A stretch of DNA of 64,000 bases from JALZAI01 sp038212215 (lineage in GTDB: Bacteria; Actinomycetota; Actinomycetes; Mycobacteriales; Jatrophihabitantaceae): positions 62,001 to 126,000 of the forward strand of contig JBBQUT010000007.1 in NCBI GenBank assembly GCA_038212215.1. Reading direction: 5' to 3'. Below are positions 8,977 through 17,578 of the stretch, in pieces. The notes under the pieces were generated by a model. The model saw only the letters and a program-made list of their open reading frames with translations, did not search any database and was not told where the DNA came from. Position numbers and translations under genes: made by a program. Position 1 is the stretch's first letter. Each line of letters opens with the position of its first letter.

Positions 8977-10071
8977 ATGGTGGACTTCCGGTTCAGCGCT
9001 GAGCAGCAAGAACTCGCCAGCGCGGTCCGGCGCTTCTTTGCCGCCAAAGCACCGGAGGCCGAAGTGCGCCGCGCCATGCTCGGCGAGCTCGGGCACGACC
9101 CTGCGTTGTGGTCGCGCATGTCGAGCGAGCTCGGCTTGCCCGGTCTTGCCATTCCCGAGAAGTACGGCGGGGGCGGCTTCACCTACCTCGAGCTCGGCAT
9201 CGTGCTTCAGGAGATGGGCCGCGCGCTCGTGTGCGCCCCGTTCTTCTCCTCCGCCGTTCTCGCGGCGAGCGCGCTGCTGAATTCTGGCGATGAGGCCGCG
9301 ATGACGCGGTGGCTGCCGCGGATCGCGTCCGGCGAGTTGCTTGCCACTGTCGCGCTGCCCCGGCACTCGAACGTGCGGGCTACGTCTGCACCGGATGGGT
9401 GGACGCTCGACGGCGTCGCCGAGTTCGTCCTCGACGGCGGCGGCTCCGAACTCGTCCTCGTCGCCGCGCAGAGCGATTCAGGCCTCCTACTGGTGAGCGT
9501 TGAGGCGCCGGCGCCCGGTCTCACCCGCCAGCGCGTCGAAGTCTTTGACGCCACGCGCCGCGTCGCCCGGCTCGAGTTCTCCGCAACGCCCGGCGAGTTG
9601 GTGGGCGATGTGTCGTCGGCCGTCGCGGCGCTCGAGCGCACCGCCGACCTGGCCGCGATCGCGCTCGCTGCCGAATGCGTCGGCGTCGCCGAGCGCGCAC
9701 TCGAGATGGCCACCCACTATGCGAAGTTGCGTGAACAGTTCGGGCGTCCCATCGGCTCGTTCCAGGCGATCAAACACCGCCTGGCAACCGTCCTCGTCGA
9801 GATCGAGGCGGCCCGTTCGGCCGCGTGGTACGCACTCTGGAGCGCCACGGCCCGGCCGGATGAGACTCCGGTTGTCGCGGCCCTGACCCTGGCAACGTGC
9901 ACGGAGACTGCGTACCTCGCCGCGAGCGAGAACGTCCAGGTGCACGGCGGCATCGGCTACACGTGGGAGCACCCGGCGCACCTCTACCTGCGCCGCGCGA
10001 CGATGTCCCGGCTGCTGCTCGGCGATCCGGCCGAGCAGCGCGAGGCGTTGCTACGCCGCCTCGACTACTGA
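8977..10071 (+). CDS. Acyl-CoA dehydrogenase, small ChsE-like type
   Basis: A 364-residue dehydrogenase-fold protein (start MVDFRFSAEQQELASAV). Its C-terminus, VQVHGGIGYTWEHPAHLYLR, is typical of subunits that form alpha2beta2 heteromers in actinobacterial steroid side-chain oxidation. The FSEPEAGSD-like motif of the other dehydrogenases is absent; the region reads VALPRHSNVRATSAPDGW, so substrate or FAD contacts may come from a partner subunit. It is the last gene of the 5407-10071 operon. No obvious second small subunit is adjacent, so the partner may be one of the other dehydrogenases here. Confidence 0.88.
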   Translation: MVDFRFSAEQQELASAVRRFFAAKAPEAEVRRAMLGELGHDPALWSRMSSELGLPGLAIPEKYGGGGFTYLELGIVLQEMGRALVCAPFFSSAVLAASALLNSGDEAAMTRWLPRIASGELLATVALPRHSNVRATSAPDGWTLDGVAEFVLDGGGSELVLVAAQSDSGLLLVSVEAPAPGLTRQRVEVFDATRRVARLEFSATPGELVGDVSSAVAALERTADLAAIALAAECVGVAERALEMATHYAKLREQFGRPIGSFQAIKHRLATVLVEIEAARSAAWYALWSATARPDETPVVAALTLATCTETAYLAASENVQVHGGIGYTWEHPAHLYLRRATMSRLLLGDPAEQREALLRRLDY

Positions 10072-10087
10072 TCGCGCCCCAGAACTG

Positions 10088-11107
10088 TTACGTGGCGAGC
10101 TTGGTGACCACGTCGTTCCACACCGCGTCGTCGACCTCGTAGCTCGGGTAGAAGCTGAACCGGTCGATCAGGCCGTCGAAGCGATCGCGGATCGCACCCG
10201 CCAGCAGGTGTGGCTCGGCGACGATCGCGAATTCATGCAGCACCTCGTCGCTCACGAGCGACGCCATCTTCTCCCAGCGCAGCGGGTCCTCCGATCGGGA
10301 CAGTGTCGTGAGTTCTTCGCCGAGCTCCCCCCAGCCGTGCACCTCGAGCACCCCGCGGTACGCGGGCGTGCTCGCGTAGAACGACACCTGCTTGCGCGTC
10401 GCCTCGACTGCGCGCGCCATCGACTCCTCCTCCGCTCCGGTCGCGACGAGCCCGGGGATGCTCAGCGCGACGTCCGCGCGTGAGCGTCCGCTGCGCACCA
10501 GCCCCACTTCGAGCGCGGGCAATGTCCGCTCGCGCAGGTACCGCTCGGTCGTGAAGGCGTGCACGAGCAACCCGTCCGCGACCTCGCCGGCGACCTCGGT
10601 CATGCGCTCCCCCACCGCCGCGAGATGCACTGACGGCGGCGGCGTGGTCAACGGCGGCGGCGAGAAGAACGGTGTCATCAGGGTGTGGCTGTAGAAGTCG
10701 CCCTGGAAGTCAAGGGGAACGCCGTCGTCCCAACTGGCCCAGATGGACCGCAGCGCACTGATGTATTCGCGCATCCGGCGGGCCGGCTCGCTCCACGGCA
10801 TGTTGAAGCGCCGTTCGATGTGCGCCTTCACCTGGGTCCCGAGGCCGAGCATGAACCGCCCGCCGCTGTACGCCTGTAGGTCGTGCGCCGCGTAGGCCAC
10901 CGTCATCGGGCTCCGCGCGAAGGCGACTGCGATAGCCGTGCCGATCTCGATGCGCTCGGTGTGTTCGGCCGCCAGCACCAGGGGAAGGAACGGGTCGTGC
11001 TTCGATTCCGAGCTCCACACTCCGGCGTACCCGGCCGCCTCATGCCGGACGGACGCCTCCGCGACGACGCCGAAGTCCGTGGCCCGCAGTTTCCCGTCGA
11101 CCTTCAC
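10088..11107 (-). CDS. LLM-class flavin (F420-type) oxidoreductase
   Basis: A 339-residue luciferase-like TIM-barrel protein. Features are AAGYAGVWSSESKHDPF near residue 30, an IEIGTAIAVAFARSPMTVA strand-helix unit, and AYSGGRFMLGLGTQVKAHI, which is characteristic of F420-dependent members. The role is probably hydride transfer or oxygenation on a substrate intermediate; FMN use cannot be excluded. GTG start with a poor ribosome site. Convergent with the preceding dehydrogenase (16-base gap) and divergent from the one at 11195. Confidence 0.87.
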   Translation of the reverse strand: MKVDGKLRATDFGVVAEASVRHEAAGYAGVWSSESKHDPFLPLVLAAEHTERIEIGTAIAVAFARSPMTVAYAAHDLQAYSGGRFMLGLGTQVKAHIERRFNMPWSEPARRMREYISALRSIWASWDDGVPLDFQGDFYSHTLMTPFFSPPPLTTPPPSVHLAAVGERMTEVAGEVADGLLVHAFTTERYLRERTLPALEVGLVRSGRSRADVALSIPGLVATGAEEESMARAVEATRKQVSFYASTPAYRGVLEVHGWGELGEELTTLSRSEDPLRWEKMASLVSDEVLHEFAIVAEPHLLAGAIRDRFDGLIDRFSFYPSYEVDDAVWNDVVTKLAT

Positions 11108-11194
11108 GAAACATCGCCGCTTTCAAGAAGAGTAGTGAAGTGTAATAAGTAAGATGATACTCTAGGCGGGCTGAGCACGGCGACGGGAGCGGGC
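11108..11194. promoter_or_regulatory. Divergent promoter region with inverted repeat
   Basis: An A+T-rich stretch between divergent genes. It contains TAAGATGA (11150-11157), one base off the TTAGATGA core seen elsewhere, and an inverted repeat AGAGTA (11129-11134) / TACTCT (11158-11163) spaced by 23 bases. It is the probable promoter/operator for the LLM gene and the dehydrogenase gene. Confidence 0.4.
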
Positions 11195-12346
11195 GTGGAT
11201 TTCAACCTGACGGACGAGCAGGAGTTGCTGCGCAAGACTGCCCGGGAATTCGTCGCCAGCACCTGCCCGCCCGAACGGGCCAAGGAGTGGGACGAGAACG
11301 GCGAATACCCCGAAGTCCTGTACCGCGGCCTCGCGCAGCTCGGGTGGTTCTCGCTGCCGTTCGCAGTCGAAGACGGCGGTGACGGCGGCGGCCCGATCGA
11401 ACTGGCCTTGCTCGCCGAAGAGCTCGGCCGCTCCAGCTTCGACGTCGCCATGTGCTTCATCGGGCCACTCATTCCTGCCCTCACCATCTTCAAATGGGGA
11501 ACCGACGCCCAGCGCGAGTGGATCCGCTCGAAGGTGATGGCGGGCATCGAGCGCATCGCCGTCGGCATCAGCGAACCCGACGCGGGTTCCGACGCCGCCG
11601 CGGTGCGCACGACCGCGGTCGACCAGGGCGACCACTTCGTGGTCAACGGACAGAAGGCGTGGTGCACCGGCGCCGGACTGCCTGCCGTCACGATTGCCAT
11701 GTACGTGCGCACCGGCCCGCGCCAGCCCAAGCACGGCGGCTTGACCCTGCTGCTGATCGACCCCACGTCGCCCGGCGTCGAGGTTCGGCGGACGCCGACC
11801 CTGGCCCGGCACATCCTCGGCACGAACGAGGTCTACCTGCACGACGTCATCGTCTCGAAGGAGAACGTCGTCGGCGAGCAGGACGGCGCCTGGCGGGTGC
11901 TCCTGTCGAACCTCGAATTGGAGAAGGTGCTGCTCTCCGGCGGGTACGTCGGCGCGGCACAGGCGACTCTCGACGAGATGCTTGCGTACTCCAAGCAGAG
12001 ACACGCGTTCGGGCGACCGATCGGCAACTTCCAGGCGCTCTCGCACGCGATGGCCGACATCCAGGTCGAGATCGACTCCGCCAGGCTGCTGACACAGCGG
12101 GCCGCTTGGCTGCTCACCGCGGGCGAGGAGTGTTCGCGAGAAGGCGCGATGGCCAAGCTGAAGGGGTCGGAAACCTACGTGGCCGCGGCGCGGCTCGGCA
12201 TGCAGGTTCTCGCGGCCCATGGATTTTCGACCGAGAGCGTGATGAGCTACCGCTACCGCGAGTCGATCGTAGCGACGATCTCCGGCGGCACCAGCCAGAT
12301 TCAGCGCAATGCGATCGGCCGCAGCATGGGACTGCGCAGCTACTGA
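11195..12346 (+). CDS. Acyl-CoA dehydrogenase
   Basis: A 383-residue FadE-like enzyme starting MDFNLTDEQELLRKTAREFV at a GTG. Motifs: GISEPDAGSDAAAVRTTAV, NGQKAWCTGAGLPAV, GTNEVYLHDVIVSKENVVG, RHAFGRPIGNFQALSHAMA and the C-terminal SGGTSQIQRNAIGRSMGL; the MCAD Glu position is Gly. It is followed after 52 bases by the racemase gene on the same strand. That pairing suits alpha-methyl-branched acyl-CoAs, because these dehydrogenases accept only one 2-methyl stereoisomer. The substrate itself is inferred. Confidence 0.92.
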   Translation: MDFNLTDEQELLRKTAREFVASTCPPERAKEWDENGEYPEVLYRGLAQLGWFSLPFAVEDGGDGGGPIELALLAEELGRSSFDVAMCFIGPLIPALTIFKWGTDAQREWIRSKVMAGIERIAVGISEPDAGSDAAAVRTTAVDQGDHFVVNGQKAWCTGAGLPAVTIAMYVRTGPRQPKHGGLTLLLIDPTSPGVEVRRTPTLARHILGTNEVYLHDVIVSKENVVGEQDGAWRVLLSNLELEKVLLSGGYVGAAQATLDEMLAYSKQRHAFGRPIGNFQALSHAMADIQVEIDSARLLTQRAAWLLTAGEECSREGAMAKLKGSETYVAAARLGMQVLAAHGFSTESVMSYRYRESIVATISGGTSQIQRNAIGRSMGLRSY

Positions 12347-12398
12347 CAGTCGACGCAGACACCGAGCAGTCGCGCGTTACCGAGCAGAGGACGGCATC

Positions 12399-13526
12399 GT
12401 GGGACCGCTGGCCGGAGTCCGGGTACTCGAGGTGGCAGGTCTCGGGGCCGCGCCGTTCGGCGTGATGCTGCTCGCCGACCTCGGCGCCGACGTCGTACGC
12501 ATCGAGCGGCCGAGCTCGAGCCGTCGCGAGGCAGACAACCACGAACGCCAGACGCGCCAGGCGGACCCGAGCCGCTACTGCACCGACCGCGGTCGTCGCC
12601 ACGTCGTCGTCGACCTGAAGAGCGATGCCGGACGCTGCACCGTCCTCGACCTGATCGAGCGGGCGGACGTGTTGGTGGAGGGATACCGCCCCGGCGTGAT
12701 GGAGCGGCTCGGCTTCGGCCCGGACGTCGCACTGGAGCGGAACCCGCGGCTCATCTACGCGCGGATGACGGGCTGGGGGCAGGACGGTCCGCTCGCACAG
12801 CGAGCCGGCCACGATATCGACTACATCGCGATCGCCGGTGCGCTGAACTGTTTCCGGCGGGCCGGTGAGCGGCCCGTGCCGCCCGTCAACGTCGTCGGTG
12901 ACATGGGCGGCGGCGGGATGCTGCTCGCGCTCGGCGTGGTGTCGGCGCTGTTTGAGACTTCGCGTTCGGGGCGCGGCCAGGTCATCGACGCCGCCATGGT
13001 CGACGGCGTCGCGCTGCAGATGACGTCGGTGCTCGCCATGACCGCGCAGGGCCGCTGGCGCGACGAGCCCGGCACGAATTTTGCCGACACAGGCGCGCCG
13101 TTCTACGAGGTGTACGAGACGGCCGACGGCGGGCACATGGCGGTCGGTGCGATCGAGACACCGTTCTACCACGAGCTGCTGTCGCGGCTCGGTCTTGCTC
13201 CTGGCGGCCTGCCGCCGCGCGCGGACGAAAGCCGGTGGCCGGAGGGCAAGGCGATCCTGGCCGAGGTGTTCCGTTCGCGGACACGCGACGAGTGGGCCAA
13301 GGTGTTCGCCGACTCCGATGCCTGCGTCGCTCCCGTACTGACGCTCACCGAAGCACCTCAGCACCCGCACCTCACGGCGCGCGGCACGTACGTCGAGCGG
13401 GACGGGGTCTTGCAGCCCTCCCCGGCCCCCCGCTTCAGCCGGACGCCAGCCGCCCTGCCGGTCCCGCCGGGCGCGGAGCCGATCGATCCGGCCGAGGTAC
13501 TGCGCGGCTGGCCGCTGCCGTCATGA
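12399..13526 (+). CDS. Alpha-methylacyl-CoA racemase-like family III CoA-transferase protein
   Basis: A 375-residue CaiB/BaiF-fold protein. The catalytic pair of the M. tuberculosis racemase MCR is visible as His138 in AGHDIDYIAIAGALN and Asp168 in NVVGDMGGGGMLLALGV, so racemase is preferred over CoA-transferase. MCR itself is about 360 residues. It would interconvert 2R and 2S methyl-acyl-CoAs for the neighbouring dehydrogenases. GTG start at 12399 with AGAGG about 8 bases upstream; an upstream in-frame extension has no ribosome site. Its 3' end overlaps the converging dehydrogenase gene by 6 bases. Confidence 0.87.
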   Translation: MGPLAGVRVLEVAGLGAAPFGVMLLADLGADVVRIERPSSSRREADNHERQTRQADPSRYCTDRGRRHVVVDLKSDAGRCTVLDLIERADVLVEGYRPGVMERLGFGPDVALERNPRLIYARMTGWGQDGPLAQRAGHDIDYIAIAGALNCFRRAGERPVPPVNVVGDMGGGGMLLALGVVSALFETSRSGRGQVIDAAMVDGVALQMTSVLAMTAQGRWRDEPGTNFADTGAPFYEVYETADGGHMAVGAIETPFYHELLSRLGLAPGGLPPRADESRWPEGKAILAEVFRSRTRDEWAKVFADSDACVAPVLTLTEAPQHPHLTARGTYVERDGVLQPSPAPRFSRTPAALPVPPGAEPIDPAEVLRGWPLPS

Positions 13527-14678
13527 CCGTGTCATCGCGCCCAGCACGTGCTTGGCGATGATGACCTGCTGGATCTGGCTGGTGCCCTCGTAGATTCGGA
13601 ATAACCGAGCGTCGCGATAGAACCGCTCGACGGCCACACCACGCATGTAGCCCGCACCGCCGTGGATCTGCACGGCGCGGTCGGCAACGCGCCCAATCAT
13701 CTCGCTGCAGAAATACTTCGCCGCCGCGGGCCCCACCTTGCGGTCGGTGCCCGCGTCGAACGCACGCGCCACTTCGAGCAGCAGGCTGCGGCCCGCGTAG
13801 AGGTCCGTGACTGAGTCGGCGATCATGCCCTGCACCAGTTGGTATTCGCCGATCGCCGGACCACCCTGGCGCCGCGATCGCGCGTACGACACCGATTCGT
13901 CGACCAGCCGCTCCGCCATGCCGACGCACAACGCCGAGATGTGTACGCGGCCATGAGCCAGGCAGCGCATCGCCGTGGCGAAGCCGACGCCGACGCCGTC
14001 CGCGCCGCCGACGACCGCCTCGGCCGGCACGTACACGTCGTCGAGGAGGACGTCGGCCGTCCATGCCCCGAACTGGCCCATCTTGTGGTCGCGCGGCCCG
14101 ATCGTGAGGCCCGGCGTATCGCGCGGCACGAGGAACGTCGTGATGCCGCGGGTAGCTCGCGCCTCAGGGTCGGTGCGGGCGAAGACCATGAACACGTCGG
14201 CCAGTGGTGCGTTGGTGATGAAACGCTTCGCGCCGTTGAGCACCCAGCCGTCCCCTTCCGGACGCCCCGTGGTCGCGAGCCCGGACGGATCGGAGCCGGC
14301 CTCTGCCTCGGTGAGCGCGAACGATGCGGTGACCTCGCCGCTGGCGATGCGCGGCAGCCAGTCCTTCTTCTGCTGGTCGGTGCCGCCCTCGAGCAGGACG
14401 TGGCCGGCGATGCCGTTGTTCGTACCGAACATCGAACGCAGTGACGGCGTGGTGTAGCCGAGCTCCATGACGAGGCGGCTCTCTTCGGTCATCGAAAGGC
14501 CGAGCCCGCCGTACTCCTCGGGAATCGCGAAGCCGAAAAGGCCCATCGCCTTGGCCACTTCGCGGATCGACTGGGGTACTTCGTCCTTCTCGTCGATCTC
14601 GGTTTCGAGCGGGACGACCTCCTCGCGGACGAACTTCCGTACCGTCGAGTACACGTTGTCGAGGGCGGCAGGATCCAC
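13521..14678 (-). CDS. Acyl-CoA dehydrogenase with MCAD-type catalytic Glu
   Basis: A 385-residue enzyme and the only dehydrogenase in the window with the YEGT motif (RIYEGTSQIQQVIIAKHVLG), so the base should be the MCAD-type Glu. Other motifs: ALTEAEAGSDPSGLATTGR, NGAKRFITNAPLADVF, QIHGGAGYMRGVAVERFYRD. Start: the frame stays open to 14756, but the GTG at 14678 has a strong GAGGAG site 6 bases upstream, and its product starts at the usual family position. The longer version would run through the promoter. Divergent from the CoA-ligase gene. Confidence 0.93.
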   Translation of the reverse strand: MDPAALDNVYSTVRKFVREEVVPLETEIDEKDEVPQSIREVAKAMGLFGFAIPEEYGGLGLSMTEESRLVMELGYTTPSLRSMFGTNNGIAGHVLLEGGTDQQKKDWLPRIASGEVTASFALTEAEAGSDPSGLATTGRPEGDGWVLNGAKRFITNAPLADVFMVFARTDPEARATRGITTFLVPRDTPGLTIGPRDHKMGQFGAWTADVLLDDVYVPAEAVVGGADGVGVGFATAMRCLAHGRVHISALCVGMAERLVDESVSYARSRRQGGPAIGEYQLVQGMIADSVTDLYAGRSLLLEVARAFDAGTDRKVGPAAAKYFCSEMIGRVADRAVQIHGGAGYMRGVAVERFYRDARLFRIYEGTSQIQQVIIAKHVLGAMTRS

Positions 14679-14770
14679 CGGAATCTCCTCACGCCTGGCT
14701 AGCCAGGTGGAAACGGTTAGATGATTGTGGTAAGTGTACGATAAACGTCTCTCCACAGCGAGGCTCTCGG
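14679..14770. promoter_or_regulatory. Divergent promoter with palindrome and TTAGATGA element
   Basis: It holds a perfect 14-base palindrome CCTGGCTAGCCAGG (14694-14707) and, 9 bases further, GGTTAGATGATTGTGG with core TTAGATGA (14717-14724). The rest is A+T-rich (GTAAGTGTACGATAAAC, to about 14747). It serves the dehydrogenase (left) and the CoA-ligase (right). The palindrome lies just upstream of the dehydrogenase ribosome site, where a bound repressor or a leader hairpin would act. Confidence 0.55.
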
Positions 14771-16189
14771 ATGACCGACTGGATCACGTTGCTCAAGCGG
14801 GCACACGGCGCGGACAACCCCGCGATCGTCGCCGCCGACGCGACGTGGACCGGCCGCGAACTGCTGCAGCACGCCGCCTCGGCGCTCGACTGGCTGGCGG
14901 CGATCGGCGTTCCGGAAGGCGCGGCCGTTCCCGCACTGCTCGAGACCAACGGCGATGCCCTGGCGCTCGTCACGGCGGGCGCGGCCGGCCGGCGGCCGCT
15001 CGCATTGCTCGGTCCGCGGCTGACCGTCCGGGAGCTCTGTGCCTGCGTCGACGGGTTGGACGCGCCGGTGATGGTCGCGCAGCCCGAGTTCGCGGAGTTG
15101 GCCGGTGAGGTCGCCGCAGCCAGTGGGCGAAAGCTCGTCGTGGTCGAGCCGTTCGACATGTCCTCGCAGTCGCTGCCGAGCCCGCGTCGGTCGGACGCGG
15201 CCGTCATCCTGCATACGTCCGGGACGACTGGCGCACCGAAGGCGGTCCGCTATCGCCACGACCGGTTGGCGCGGCGCGTGATCGTGAACGCCGGCTTGCA
15301 GCAATTCGAGCGCGGCAGTGTCTTCGCCACCGCGTCGCCGTTCCACCACATCGCCGGCCTCGGCAACATCCTCGTCGCGCTCGGCGCCGGCGGCACGGTC
15401 GTCGCGTTCCCCAAGTTCTCCGTCGAGGGATGGCGTGCGCTGGCCGACTACGGCGTCACGCATACGCTCGCCGTACCGACGATGATCGAAATGCTCCTCC
15501 GCGAGGACGCACTGCCGCTCGCAACACTGCGCGTCCTGCAGTACGGCGCCTCTCCGATTCATCCGGAGACGCTGCGGCGAGCCATGCAAGCCCTGCCGGG
15601 CGTCGACTTCCTCGATCTGTACGGTCAGACCGAAGGTAGCCCGATCACCTGCCTGACGCCCGCGGATCACCAGCGTGCCGCGGCCGGCCGTGAGTGGCTG
15701 CTGCAATCGGTCGGTCGTGCCGCGCCCGGTGTCGAGGTTCGTATCGAAGCGCCCGACGAGCAGGGTGTCGGCGAGGTGACGGCGCGCGCCGCGCACCTCT
15801 TCTGCACGAGCGACGACGGTTGGCTGCGCACCGGCGACATGGGGCGCCTCGACGAAGAGGGCTACCTCTATCTCGTCGGCCGACGCGGGGACAAGATCAT
15901 CCGCGGCGGCGAGAACGTCTACCCACTGGAGATCGAGAACGTCCTGCAGGAACATCCGCAGGTGGCCGAGGCCGCAGTCGTGGGTGTCGCCGACCAGCTG
16001 TACGGCGAGGTGGTCAAGGCGTTCGTCGTCCCCGCCGACCAGAACACGGAGCCCGACATCGAGGAACTGCGTACCTTCGTGCGCAGCCAACTCGCCGGCT
16101 TCAAGGTGCCGACGGAGTGGGCGTTCGTGGCTGCGCTCCCCCGCAATGCCACGGGCAAGCTGCTGCGACGCGAGTTGCTGAGCTCTTGA
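14771..16189 (+). CDS. Acyl-CoA synthetase (ANL superfamily)
   Basis: A 472-residue AMP-forming CoA ligase, short for the family. It has the P-loop-like LHTSGTTGAPKAV (residues 148-160), the YGQTEGSPITCL adenine/acyl motif, GWLRTGDMGRLDEEGYLYL, the hinge GRRGDKIIRGGENVYPLEIE, and the catalytic Lys463 in PRNATGKLLRREL. All key residues are present, so it should activate a carboxylic acid for the pathway. Divergent from the dehydrogenase at 13521, with which it shares a promoter region. Confidence 0.92.
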   Translation: MTDWITLLKRAHGADNPAIVAADATWTGRELLQHAASALDWLAAIGVPEGAAVPALLETNGDALALVTAGAAGRRPLALLGPRLTVRELCACVDGLDAPVMVAQPEFAELAGEVAAASGRKLVVVEPFDMSSQSLPSPRRSDAAVILHTSGTTGAPKAVRYRHDRLARRVIVNAGLQQFERGSVFATASPFHHIAGLGNILVALGAGGTVVAFPKFSVEGWRALADYGVTHTLAVPTMIEMLLREDALPLATLRVLQYGASPIHPETLRRAMQALPGVDFLDLYGQTEGSPITCLTPADHQRAAAGREWLLQSVGRAAPGVEVRIEAPDEQGVGEVTARAAHLFCTSDDGWLRTGDMGRLDEEGYLYLVGRRGDKIIRGGENVYPLEIENVLQEHPQVAEAAVVGVADQLYGEVVKAFVVPADQNTEPDIEELRTFVRSQLAGFKVPTEWAFVAALPRNATGKLLRRELLSS

Positions 16190-16197
16190 CCCGCGCC

Positions 16198-16974
16198 CTA
16201 CTCCATCCGCGGTTCGGCTCGCCGTGCCGCGACACCGCCGTCGACGACCAGTGCGATGCCGGTGACACAGGCCGCGTCGTCGCTGGCGAGCCACAGCACG
16301 GCTGCCGCGATGTCCTCGGGACGGCAGGCGCGGCCGATCGGTATCTGCCGCTCGTACTGCGCCAGACGCTCCTCGCTGCCGATGTAACCCATGAAGGCCG
16401 GCGTCTTGACCGCGCCCGGCACGACCGCATTGACGCGAATCCCGTGGCCGCCGTACTCGACAGCCGCCGAGCGGACGAGTTGCAGGATCGCCGCCTTCGC
16501 GCTCGCGTAGGAGCTCGTGTTCGGGACGGTGCCGAGCGCGGCGCCGGACGATGTGCAGATGATCGATCCGCCGGTGCCTTCCGACATCACCCGGATCGCC
16601 GCGCGCACGCAATAGAACATCGCGGCCAGGTTCAGCTCGAGGTCGGCGCGCCAGCCGTCGTCGCTGATCGACAAGAGCGGACCCTGGGCGAGGCCGTGTC
16701 CGGCGTTGCTGTGCACGATGTCGAGCCGGCCGTGCCGGGCCACGGCCCCAGCCACGAGGCCGTCGACGAAGCCGGAGTCGGTGACGTCGCCGGGTTGCGC
16801 CTCGGCCCGCCCACCGCCATCGACGATGTGGGCGACCGTCTCGTCCGCGCGCTCGGCCATCAGGTCGTTGACCACGACAAGGGCACCCTCGGTGGCCAAC
16901 CGTGTTGCGGTTGCCCGGCCGATGCCCGAACCGGCGCCGGTCACGACTGCCACCCGGCCGTCGAGCTTCGTCAT
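16198..16974 (-). CDS. Short-chain dehydrogenase/reductase (SDR)
   Basis: A 258-residue classical SDR: VAVVTGAGSGIGRAT (cofactor), Ser in CTSSGAALG, YASAK active pair and TGIALVVDGG at the end. The NNAG motif is altered to HSNAG. The likely role is a hydroxyacyl-CoA or alcohol dehydrogenase. GAGGGAG ribosome site 8 bases before the ATG. Single-gene unit, convergent with the CoA-ligase and divergent from the thioesterase at 17058. Confidence 0.9.
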   Translation of the reverse strand: MTKLDGRVAVVTGAGSGIGRATATRLATEGALVVVNDLMAERADETVAHIVDGGGRAEAQPGDVTDSGFVDGLVAGAVARHGRLDIVHSNAGHGLAQGPLLSISDDGWRADLELNLAAMFYCVRAAIRVMSEGTGGSIICTSSGAALGTVPNTSSYASAKAAILQLVRSAAVEYGGHGIRVNAVVPGAVKTPAFMGYIGSEERLAQYERQIPIGRACRPEDIAAAVLWLASDDAACVTGIALVVDGGVAARRAEPRME

Positions 16975-17057
16975 CCTGCACTCCCTCTGTCGTGCCGACG
17001 CGCACCGCGTCCGGCTGCTGGCTTCGATCGGTATCCATTCACCTCGAGGAGACGACC
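16975..17057. promoter_or_regulatory. Divergent gap without the common A+T element
   Basis: An 83-base gap between SDR and thioesterase genes. It is GC-rich and, unlike most divergent gaps here, shows no TTAGNTRA core. Only the ribosome sites (GAGGGAG on the left, GAGGAGA at 17046-17052 on the right) are recognisable. Confidence 0.3.
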
Positions 17058-17576
17058 ATGACCGAACGTTCGTGGGCGGGGTCGGACTTCACCCGACCGC
17101 CCGTCAGTGGCACGGGCGTCGCCCTGTGCGGCGCGTGCACCCGGCTCGGCGACTGCCGTCTCGGCCTCGGCCTGGAGCGGCTGATGGACGACGGTTCGGT
17201 CGACACCGACCTCGTCTGCACCGACGAACACGAGGGCGGCCCCGGCGTGGCGCACGGTGGCTGGACCGCGGGCGTCCTGGACGAGGTGCTCGGGCACGTG
17301 CCGATGCTGCACGGGCAACTCGCGGTGACGGGGCACCTGTCGGTCACGTACGTGAAGCCGGTGCCCGTCGGGCGTCCGCTGCACGCGCGCGCGTGGATCG
17401 AGCGCAAGGAGGGGCGCCGCTGGTACGTCGCCGGTGAGCTGACGCTGACCGCGACCGGCACGGTGCTGGCGCGCGGCGAGGCTGTGATGGTCGCCCGCGA
17501 CCCTGGGCACTTCGAGCGGCACCGCGAATGGCTCGCTGCACAGGACGCGAACGAGCCGCAGCCGGCAATCGACTGA
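17058..17576 (+). CDS. PaaI-like acyl-CoA thioesterase (hotdog)
   Basis: A 172-residue hotdog protein with the thioesterase motif GVAHGGWTAGVLDEVLG and the strand LSVTYVKPVPVGRPLHARAW. The N-terminus has a Cys pair (LCGACTRLGDC). It probably hydrolyses acyl-CoA esters to recycle CoA. GAGGAGA ribosome site before the ATG. Its stop is 2 bases from the converging hotdog gene. Confidence 0.85.
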   Translation: MTERSWAGSDFTRPPVSGTGVALCGACTRLGDCRLGLGLERLMDDGSVDTDLVCTDEHEGGPGVAHGGWTAGVLDEVLGHVPMLHGQLAVTGHLSVTYVKPVPVGRPLHARAWIERKEGRRWYVAGELTLTATGTVLARGEAVMVARDPGHFERHREWLAAQDANEPQPAID

Positions 17577-17578
17577 TC

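Noticed and set aside
13521..14756. Longer start for the dehydrogenase at 14756
   Set aside because: It would translate through the promoter elements; GTG 14678 has GAGGAG at ideal spacing.
14717..17038. Minus-strand 773-residue open frame
   Set aside because: It overlaps a complete CoA-ligase gene on the other strand and the SDR in another frame; the composition is typical of GC-rich shadows.
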